This document shows, one piece after another, positions 58,001 to 64,000 of a DNA stretch of 64,000 bases. Made by a program: the position numbers and the translations under genes. This stretch comes from Dipodascopsis uninucleata var. uninucleata. Taxonomy: Eukaryota; Ascomycota; Lipomycetes; Lipomycetales; Lipomycetaceae. The stretch is from NCBI GenBank assembly GCA_030568195.1, contig JAJLTO010000004.1, positions 186,001 through 250,000 on the forward strand, given 5' to 3'. Each line of letters opens with the position of its first letter. Positions within the stretch are counted from its first letter, which is position 1. The notes under the pieces were generated by a model, which was not told where the DNA came from, made no database searches, and saw only the letters and a list, made by a program, of their open reading frames with translations.

Positions 58001-59669
58001 GACGCTGCGCGTAAGTATTTGTGATTTCAGCAACAGATGTGAGAGCATTAAATAATAAAGCAAAGAAAAGAACACCACCACGAGAGAATGCTCCATTAAC
58101 ATTGCTAGGAATATTATAAAAGAGAGAACCCATAATGAGACTCTGAACAATATTAGCTCCAGTATTGATTATAGCATAGGCTTTATCGCCTTTAAGACGC
58201 TGGATACCTCGCCGAAAGCAAAGAGCAATCTGATGTCTAAATGAGATAGTCATAGACGACGAATGAACCATCAACTTCATCTTCTCCTGCATGGCGGAAT
58301 CTTTAAATTGAGCATACGTCTGTTCTGCCAGATTATCTTTCGAATAATCTTCCATTTCGGATATTAATTCTGCATAATCTGGGGATTGCTTCCAATAAGC
58401 AACAAATTCTTCTGGTGTACTAGGAACGTTTTCCATTCCCTTTCTAACATATCTGCCGTTTGGATCGGTTACAGCAGTAAGAAATTCTGGCGTTGTCTGA
58501 CGAGATGGGCATTCATAGCCCATTCTCTCGAAATATTTCTTCGCTTTACTTATAGGTCCGAAGAAAACTTGCTTTCCAGAATAAATAACAGTAACTTTGT
58601 CAAAGAGATTGTAAATATTCTCTCCTGCCTGGTAGATAGCAACAAGAGCTACACAGTCCAGCAAATTAGTGGAAGTTCGAATGGCATGTGTGTACTCTAA
58701 AGCTGTCGATGAATCTAGTCCGCGAGTGGCATTGTCCCAGCAAACAACTGATGGACGCCCTGCCATCACCTCTGCAATTGACACACGCTTTCGCTCTCCT
58801 CCAGAAACACCGCGTACATAGTCATTACCGACCTTAGTATTAGACGCGTGAGTAAGTCCGAAGAGATGCAATAGAATATCTCTTGTTTTGTTAACAAATT
58901 CTTTTCTTGACATGTTGTCAATCCGAGAGCGAGGAGTTCGAGATGCAATGGCAAAGGACATAGTCTCATTCACGGTCAAAACGGGGAAATGAATGTCCAG
59001 TTCTGCATTGTATATAATATCACCTTTGAATCTCTTTTTCATGGTTCGCTGATCCACACCGTCATAAGTAACTTCGCCTGAGATACCTTTAAGCTGGTCT
59101 ATTTCGCCCGCACAACACTTTAAGAGCGTCGAGCAGCCAGATCCTGGTCTTCCCAAGACAAGGAGCATTTCACCCTTGCAAACCAGACCGTTAAAGTCCT
59201 CAATAATATTTCTTAATGGAAGATTCATCTTGGACTTTATATAGCCTGGAAAATTCAATGTCGAGCGTATAACCTCACCGATGGAGGGTGCAAACGATGC
59301 AGCTTGATCAACACCCCTTGCAGTGAGATCTTTGAACATGACTCCGACACTTCGTCGCTTTACTCCTTGATCCTTCTCTTTCTGAACGAAAGTTTTTAAA
59401 ATCCTCTGAAAATCAAAATCGTCGCTTGATAGATCGTCATATGCTTCAGCTGCATTTTTTTTCGATAGATTATTGGAGGTTTCAGCAACACGACGCTGAA
59501 ACTTTTCAGCATCTTGCGGATTTGGACGAGTATTGGTGACCGTGTTCACTGATCCAGACTCCAGATCCTCATGGCCGTGGTATTTTTCATTTTCGTCGGT
59601 TTGCTCCTCTGTCTGTGTAGCCCCTGGTTGATGTGATCCCGTAGGGTCTCTCCCTTGTGAAAAATCCAT
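55056..59669 (-). CDS. PDR/CDR-type ABC multidrug transporter (ABCG full-size)
   Basis: Single exon, 1537 aa, ATG at 59669: full length for Pdr5/Cdr1 relatives. Order is NBD1-TMD1-NBD2-TMD2. NBD1 has the PDR-typical degenerate Walker A GRPGSGCSTLLK (Cys for Lys, about 173-184), signature VSGGERKRVSIAE and Walker B VVCWDNATRGLDS. NBD2 has canonical Walker A GESGAGKTTLLN near 880, degenerate signature LNVEQRKKLSIG near 983 and LLLFLDEPTSGLDS. This asymmetry is normal for the family. It exports drugs, lipids or weak acids at the plasma membrane. I saw no clear PDRE (TCCGCGGA) in the upstream region. The C-terminal tail is charged. Confidence 0.95.
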   Translation of the reverse strand: MDFSQGRDPTGSHQPGATQTEEQTDENEKYHGHEDLESGSVNTVTNTRPNPQDAEKFQRRVAETSNNLSKKNAAEAYDDLSSDDFDFQRILKTFVQKEKDQGVKRRSVGVMFKDLTARGVDQAASFAPSIGEVIRSTLNFPGYIKSKMNLPLRNIIEDFNGLVCKGEMLLVLGRPGSGCSTLLKCCAGEIDQLKGISGEVTYDGVDQRTMKKRFKGDIIYNAELDIHFPVLTVNETMSFAIASRTPRSRIDNMSRKEFVNKTRDILLHLFGLTHASNTKVGNDYVRGVSGGERKRVSIAEVMAGRPSVVCWDNATRGLDSSTALEYTHAIRTSTNLLDCVALVAIYQAGENIYNLFDKVTVIYSGKQVFFGPISKAKKYFERMGYECPSRQTTPEFLTAVTDPNGRYVRKGMENVPSTPEEFVAYWKQSPDYAELISEMEDYSKDNLAEQTYAQFKDSAMQEKMKLMVHSSSMTISFRHQIALCFRRGIQRLKGDKAYAIINTGANIVQSLIMGSLFYNIPSNVNGAFSRGGVLFFALLFNALTSVAEITNTYAQRPIIQKQKSYAFYMPAAEALSSMVSDLPLKLVTAVCFNLILYFLANLNRTPGQFFLYLFFILIVTQVMKVFFQMIATLTKTVETANSVAGLGLLALSIYAGYVIPRPSMHPWFKWISYLNPVAFGFENLMANEFHNRRMDCADTLIPQGGPYDDLPIEYKVCAVSGSKPGLDYVLGDDYLEVSFQYKWRHLWRNFGIMIGFWMFFVFIYVCAAQFLRPTTGGGDVLLFKRTKESAKAMKKAAENKSSSSSNKNEGAIVQNEMSKMTENKNETAVSELQQSIKSKQIFSWQHVNYVIPVKDGTRKLLDDIQGYVKPGTMTALVGESGAGKTTLLNVLAQRIDFGVVTGDMLVNGKSLDASFQRRTGYVQQQDLHLAEATVREALRFAAELRQPKSVPRSEKYEYVETIIGLLGMEEYSEAIIGEVGRGLNVEQRKKLSIGVELAAKPSLLLFLDEPTSGLDSQSAWAIVSFLRRLADAGQSILCTIHQPSATLFEQFDRLLLLKRGGKTVYFGDIGKNSSTLLDYFQRQGAPPCKPSENPAEYVLNVIGAGATAGVNTDWNEKWTNSEDCALTTKEIADMQEEMSKLPDENSTPEMRAKFAMPWTSQFRAVTLRMFKYYWRSPVYIRSKLFLSVLAGLFIGFTFWNVSRNISGIQNGMFAIFMALLISVSFINQMQPRTINLRELFEVRESMSDTYHWSNLFLSQLVVEIPYNIFFMTLFFCCFYFPTKFSTDAPQAGYFYFIYVVLYQIFITTFGLSIAAFSPDASSASVISSLLFSMLLSFCGVLQPRDNMPGFWVFMYRVSPLTYFVQSALGAVFHNREVMCAAEEFNVFNPPPGYSCYTYAGQFAAAAGGYINNLNDTSHCQFCRFSVADEYLATIGIVYHSSHWRNVGIMCAYIVFNVFFIFAGYYIFRIMKWSLPRPLHCLRSIGRSIMRSFAAGAEPENMEELSADGKQIKRRKDERALIERQKQEDNFEEKSSDE

Positions 59670-60107
59670 CTTTCTGATTGCCTTGACGAACTCCAGGCAG
59701 ACTGAAAGAGCCTAGCAAATACTTTAGAATATCGTCTAATACAACTGGTACTCTCCAGTACAGTCAGTGAGTTTAAAGTCAATGTGTCTTCTTAATACAG
59801 AAATTATGGATATTAAGTGAGTTCACCTTTTAAAAATACCACGTTCAAATACAAGATCCCATAAATTATATATTGAACTGCGTTCTGCAAATTTGATCCG
59901 TCTTTTAAGTTTAAACGTCTACGTAAATCTTTTTTACTTTTATTGCCTTCTGATATTTAAATATTATTGACTATCAAAAATCGGTTCGCGGTAACTTGTC
60001 TGATCCGTGCTCGCATGCCTCGGTCCAAAGTAATGTGATGCATATCTGTAGAACCAAATGTACGAGCCCTTTTCTGGATAGACTGAGAGCATTGTAGATT
60101 CGCACCT

Positions 60108-60323
60108 TTAGGTTTGGCATACTAGCTCAATGGTGTGTTTATGGATGAACTTACTAGTGGCGCCACAAATATCGGCCGAGAAATCCTCAGTCGTCATAGT
60201 CGTGGTATAGAACTGGCGGAAAGTGTATAGAGCCAAATCCGTTAACTGTGTGGAAGCAACAGAGATGACCTCTGCAACTAGCAGCTGAAAATCATATGCT
60301 TGAGTATTATCCGGGATCTGCAT
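60108..60323 (-). CDS. Doubtful small ORF, unknown
   Basis: An ATG at 60323 opens 71 codons (MQIPDNTQAYDFQLL..). A consensus donor (ACTAGTAAGTTC) lies within it at codon 57, and a downstream ACAG acceptor would continue the frame for about 29 codons. No family resemblance seen. It may be chance in a long promoter region. Confidence 0.2.
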   Translation of the reverse strand: MQIPDNTQAYDFQLLVAEVISVASTQLTDLALYTFRQFYTTTMTTEDFSADICGATSKFIHKHTIELVCQT

Positions 60324-61155
60324 TTTATTCCGATATCAACATACCAGCTTCTCAGTAATTACACATCTATGAGTATATCAGGAGTTTTTCGCTGACTAAA
60401 CATGATAATTGCTTTCAATGATATTATTAGCTACTGCCCTTTTTTTCCTTCTCGAGTTCGAGACAATACCGACGAGGTCTGTCTATTCGGGCTGCGCGAC
60501 CTGACTCTAACGTAATCTTGCATCTACATAAAATTTACTTTTAAGCCATCATCACTAGCGCATTAACCTTTTCACACAGCGCCCGTCATGAGTTCGCATT
60601 TCTTTACAGAAACAATTGTTTCCACGCTCTCTTCCGATTCAAGTGATGTTCTACGCTGAATCCAGAATTAATCCGCCCTTACTCATCGGCCTCTATCTTC
60701 TGGTCTACAGGGTCCAAGATCGGCGTCTCTGCAAATGATACCCTAACCGTATATTTCACGTGAATCCCAAAACAGCAATTAATATACTTAAGATAATGTA
60801 CAATTTATTATGCAGTACTTGGAGCTAGCGAAAGCTTATATACCTATCCCAGTCCTATTGTATTGTTTAAATCTCAAGACAGTGATCGGTATTCAATAAC
60901 GTGTGCGAATACGAACTGTTAGCTAGTGGCAATGGCTGATAATAGTGATGTTAAATATCGTGCATGAATTTATCGTTCGAAAAGCATCTCTGAGGAGCAT
61001 ACAATGCTGATTTCAACGAAACTTGGTGATGTGCTGAGGTGTGCATAATCACAAAGTGGAGAGCGAACTACAATGTCGTCATAACACTTGAAAGCGGCAC
61101 ATCGACTGACAAGCAGCTACCCACGTGAGGAATCGCTCCCTATATACTAAATAAA

Positions 61156-61164
61156 TATAAAAAG
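61156..61164 (+). promoter_or_regulatory. TATA box of the BDH1-like gene
   Basis: TATAAAAAG lies about 90-98 nt before the ATG at 61254, a typical distance for a regulated yeast promoter. Confidence 0.55.
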
Positions 61165-61253
61165 ACACCACGGTGTGCTCATAGGAGACATTGAATTGCA
61201 AGCGCAGCTGATTCATACTAGTTTCCTTTGTTAATTGTCATTTTCAAATCGTA

Positions 61254-62339
61254 ATGAAAGCTATCAGATACTACGGAAGAGGTGACGTGCGACTAGATAC
61301 AGATATTCCGGAACCGGTAATTAAGGATCCGAACGAGGTTCTCATTGCTCCACAATGGTGCGGAATATGCGGAACGGATCTCCATGAGTTTCTTGATGGT
61401 CCCATATTTTGCCCTGCTACTCCTCATCCATTGACTCATGAGAAGATTCCCGTTACTCTGGGCCATGAGTTTTCTGGGATTGTCTTGAAAGTTGGCTCTG
61501 ACGTCACAAGTATAAAGCCAGGTGACAAGGTTTGTGTAGAAGCAACTTTGAGATGCAACACAAAATGCTATGAATGTAGATGTGGACGAACGAACTGCTG
61601 CGAGCATGGCGGTTTTATTGGTCTGTCGGGTCGCGGTGGTGGTCTCGCTGACAAGGTCACTGTACCTGCAAATCAAGTCTTCAAGTTGCCGGATGATATG
61701 CCTCTGGAGGCTGGTGCACTGGTGGAGCCTTTGTCAGTTGCCTGGCATGCTATTCGCCTAAGTGGTTTTAAATCTGGACAGACTGCACTTGTTTTGGGTT
61801 CGGGTCCAATTGGTATTGCTACAGTCCTAGGTCTCAAGGCCAAGGGAGCCGAGTTGATTATTGTATCTGAGCCTGCGAAGGCCAGACGAGAGCAGATCGC
61901 TGACTTTGGTGTGAAAAATTTGCTGGATCCCACTCACGATGACGTTGTTGCCATAACCAGAAAATTGACAGGAGGCGTAGGAGCTGATGTTACTTATGAT
62001 TGCTCTGGTGTGCAGGCCACTTTCACCACCGGCCTACTGGCAGCGAAGCCAGGTGGTGTTGCTTTCAATATCGCAATTTGGGGCAAGCCTGCCACTTATA
62101 ATCCAAACGATTGTCTCCTTATGGAGAAGAAGATCATGGGATCGATTGGCTATGTTGGCGAAGATTTTAAGGAAGTAATCGAAGCTTTCTCTCAGGGCAG
62201 ATTCAAGGGTTTTGAAAAGATGATTACTGCTAAATTACCAATTTCTGAAACTGTCAGTGGTGGGTTTGACAGACTGATCCATCACAAGGACGAAAACATT
62301 AAAATTATTTGTACGCCAAATTACGACCTTTTGAAGTAA
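61254..62339 (+). CDS. BDH1: Zinc-dependent (R,R)-butanediol dehydrogenase-like
   Basis: Single exon, 361 aa. Catalytic zinc ligands lie in CGICGTDLHEF and GHEFSG. The structural zinc cluster is the cysteine-rich CNTKCYECRCGRTNCCEHG, with two extra cysteines. The Rossmann motif VLGSGPIGIA and the YDCSGVQATF stretch are typical of Bdh1/Bdh2 enzymes, which reduce acetoin to 2,3-butanediol with NAD(H). Sorbitol/xylitol dehydrogenases are the nearest alternative, but PHPLTHEKIPVTLGHEFSG is BDH-like. Confidence 0.88.
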   Translation: MKAIRYYGRGDVRLDTDIPEPVIKDPNEVLIAPQWCGICGTDLHEFLDGPIFCPATPHPLTHEKIPVTLGHEFSGIVLKVGSDVTSIKPGDKVCVEATLRCNTKCYECRCGRTNCCEHGGFIGLSGRGGGLADKVTVPANQVFKLPDDMPLEAGALVEPLSVAWHAIRLSGFKSGQTALVLGSGPIGIATVLGLKAKGAELIIVSEPAKARREQIADFGVKNLLDPTHDDVVAITRKLTGGVGADVTYDCSGVQATFTTGLLAAKPGGVAFNIAIWGKPATYNPNDCLLMEKKIMGSIGYVGEDFKEVIEAFSQGRFKGFEKMITAKLPISETVSGGFDRLIHHKDENIKIICTPNYDLLK

Positions 62340-62527
62340 GAACTATTATGTTTATTATGTTATTCATTCATAACAATTACTTTTATCTGTTACGCACATT
62401 ATGTGCAAGTTTTACGATGATCACATAATATTATCATGCAAAAATAGGAGAAAATCAAATGGTGAAAATACTTCGTAGGAGCATTGAGTCATTAAATGCA
62501 GAGCCTAAACACTTTATTTATAAGGCT

Positions 62528-63748
62528 TCAGCCACTAGCAATACAGGCACATAGAACCCTTCCGCTTGCTCGTGCCGCTCGGCGCTCGTTTTCTTTTTCC
62601 CAGTATTCCTGCCTGTATAATTCCCAACCTTCTCTGAATTCAGTGTTGAAAGCTTTTGGAAGCATAACTAACTTAACTAAGTCACCTCCAGGTGGTTTAT
62701 AGTGATAGTAGTAGTAATGAAAAGATGGATAACGTGTAAGTGCATTATTACTATCTTGAGTTTGTGTGCTTTTAATAGATGAGCCTTTCAGATTATGATG
62801 TGGTGATTGTTGTGAATTGGCAGATTTATGGTGTGATCTAGAAGAGGATGCCACGCCTTGTATTTTCGAAGCCGGTGAGGGACGATACCAAAACTTAAAC
62901 AAGGCTACTCTCAAAAATCGAATTGACGGTCGTACTATTAATGCCGTAGCACTTGATTCTGTAACGACAAGTCTCATGTTGAATTGCCGTATACCTTTAT
63001 TGGTGTTCGATAGGAACTTTCTGGGATACACCATTGTCTTCGAATACATTCCTGATAAGTAATATAATAATGACGTAACAACGCCTATCGTAAGACATAA
63101 TTGGTGGAACAAGTGAACATATGTATAAATAGAATACCATATAAAAACTCCGTAATAAAAGTATCCTGTCCAAAGGATCAATCCCGCGCAAAATAAAGTG
63201 TACTTTAATCTTCGTGTCTTCATCTCGATGTACTGGTTACGTAGCGATTCCTCAAGTATAAGCATATTCCGATATATCTGAGCAGGAGATGAAGGAATAG
63301 CATCCATTGGGTCTGTAGGTTCTTGATCCGTTTCTGTCGCATATGCCGCGCCATGTCCTTCTGATATGTCTCCACCATCAGTAGTAATTGCCGATCCACC
63401 ATCTGAATCTGAGGAAGCATATTTGCTACGCAATCGTATGGCTCCAGATGCAGTCTTATATTTCTTTCTGCTTTTAGAAGACTTAATTCGTTTTACCTTG
63501 CTACTGGAAGATGGCTTCTCTTCGTCTGAAGTTACCACATCTGAATTAGTGCTGGAGCTTGCCTTCACGGATTGATTCTCTGCCAACTTTTGAGAGTTAG
63601 CCGCCACGGCTGAGATATCGTCACCTCCTGAAGCTGAGTCCGAAGCATTAGACCCAACTTCTTCCTGATTGTCCAAAGTGACAGCTTCATTCGACGGTAT
63701 AGACCGCGACTCCAGATATTCGACCTTCTTGTCGATATCCTCTTGCAT
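62528..63748 (-). CDS. SPO7: Nem1-Spo7 phosphatase regulatory subunit Spo7
   Basis: Single exon, 406 aa. A long serine-rich, charged N-terminus (to about 150) precedes the conserved core AQIYRNMLILEESLRNQ (about 156-172). Two membrane segments follow near 183-205 and 213-236. The C-terminal hallmark FNTEFREGWELYRQEYWEK is present. Spo7 anchors Nem1 in the nuclear/ER membrane to dephosphorylate lipin (Pah1), steering phosphatidate between storage lipid and membrane synthesis. The ~150-residue N-terminal extension is longer than in S. cerevisiae (259 aa in all). Confidence 0.88.
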   Translation of the reverse strand: MQEDIDKKVEYLESRSIPSNEAVTLDNQEEVGSNASDSASGGDDISAVAANSQKLAENQSVKASSSTNSDVVTSDEEKPSSSSKVKRIKSSKSRKKYKTASGAIRLRSKYASSDSDGGSAITTDGGDISEGHGAAYATETDQEPTDPMDAIPSSPAQIYRNMLILEESLRNQYIEMKTRRLKYTLFCAGLILWTGYFYYGVFIWYSIYTYVHLFHQLCLTIGVVTSLLYYLSGMYSKTMVYPRKFLSNTNKGIRQFNMRLVVTESSATALIVRPSIRFLRVALFKFWYRPSPASKIQGVASSSRSHHKSANSQQSPHHNLKGSSIKSTQTQDSNNALTRYPSFHYYYYHYKPPGGDLVKLVMLPKAFNTEFREGWELYRQEYWEKENERRAARASGRVLCACIASG

Positions 63749-64000
63749 AGGTATACAGTGTTGTTTATTACCTTGTAAGAGTCAAAAATTCAAACTAGTT
63801 GTTGAAAACGATATCCCAACAGATGACTATCAAAACGACTTGGAAGTTACTGCCTTTTTCCACGAAGATCACCTTCAATACTGTAGAGGAAGTGATATCT
63901 TTGAAAAATGTAGATTTTCTCTTATGGTGTCTTGCCCAAAAGCGCTAGAATATGTGTTTCTCTATGTGAATAGGCATACAAATCTCATATAGCTTTGCTC
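63749..64000. other. SPO7 upstream region, edge of window
   Basis: 252 nt to the window edge. A plus-strand frame is open to a stop at 63992 (ends VNRHTNLI) but begins at a TTG inside SPO7. It could be a downstream exon of another gene or chance; not called. Confidence 0.25.

Larger units (their letters stand above)
59670..61253. promoter_or_regulatory. Long divergent intergenic region, ABC transporter / BDH1-like
   Basis: 1.58 kb between divergent starts, suggesting complex regulation of the drug pump. It holds a possible short spliced frame on the minus strand (60323 to about 59.95 kb) of unknown status. No known element recognised. Confidence 0.35.

Noticed and set aside
55056-59669. Degenerate Walker A in NBD1 and altered signature in NBD2 as signs of a broken transporter
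   Set aside because: This asymmetry is the normal state of the fungal PDR family; the gene is full length.
63669-63992. Plus-strand open frame at the right edge
   Set aside because: Begins at TTG within SPO7 on the opposite strand and has no recognised domain; cannot be judged without sequence beyond the window.

Overview
This window is nuclear DNA of an ascomycete yeast-like fungus. It has compact single-copy housekeeping genes and about 25 short spliceosomal introns, mostly 60-130 nt. Introns have GTAAGT/GTATGT/GTGAGT donors and CTAAC/TACTAAC branch sites close to the acceptor. Spacers are AT-rich and two tRNA genes have intragenic promoters and T-run terminators. CTG reads as leucine at conserved positions (e.g. 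RPT5), so the CUG-Ser code is not used. The intron density, a two-domain RPN13 and a NIP30-family gene argue against a Saccharomyces-type yeast. An early-branching Saccharomycotina lineage (Lipomyces-like) or a Taphrinomycotina is my inference; the sequence alone does not settle it.

Layout. 0-8 kb: tail of an unidentified gene, BMT5 (rRNA methylation), BDP1 (TFIIIB), an MGR3-like mitochondrial TPR protein, mitoribosomal uS14m (MRP2) and pantothenate kinase (CAB1). 8-19 kb: SUN-like SLP1, PI 4-kinase PIK1, a leucine-rich-repeat-like protein of unknown function and tRNA-Gly(GCC). 19-26 kb: exosome subunit RRP42, inositol polyphosphate multikinase (ARG82/IPK2), quinone reductase ZTA1, an MCT-type MFS transporter and tRNA-Ala(AGC). 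27-36 kb: BRF1 (TFIIIB), RPN13 and RPT5 (26S proteasome, divergent, with a possible small gene between them), zinc-chaperone GTPase ZNG1, a NIP30/FAM192A-family protein and a GFA-domain protein. 36-40.7 kb: a 4.7-kb block without a convincing gene, locally much more GC-rich than its surroundings and full of short perfect hairpins. 40.7-55 kb: t-SNARE SSO1, UTP4 (small-subunit processome), MPH1 helicase, a four-CxxC zinc-binding protein of unknown function and SRS2 helicase. 55-64 kb: a full-length PDR/CDR-type ABC transporter, a BDH1-like dehydrogenase and SPO7.

Functional themes: Pol III transcription (BDP1, BRF1 and two tRNAs), rRNA maturation (BMT5, RRP42, UTP4), the proteasome (RPN13, RPT5, perhaps the NIP30 protein) and recombination control (MPH1, SRS2). 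These are neighbourhoods, not operons. Most genes are convergent or divergent pairs with their own promoters. No retroelement, virus copy, DNA transposon or CRISPR array was seen.

Gene starts were moved to the first in-frame ATG wherever the longest open frame began at GTG or TTG. Exons were joined only where donor, acceptor and reading phase agreed. The strongest candidate for something undescribed is the hairpin-rich, GC-raised non-coding block upstream of SSO1, above all 36.94-37.47 kb.
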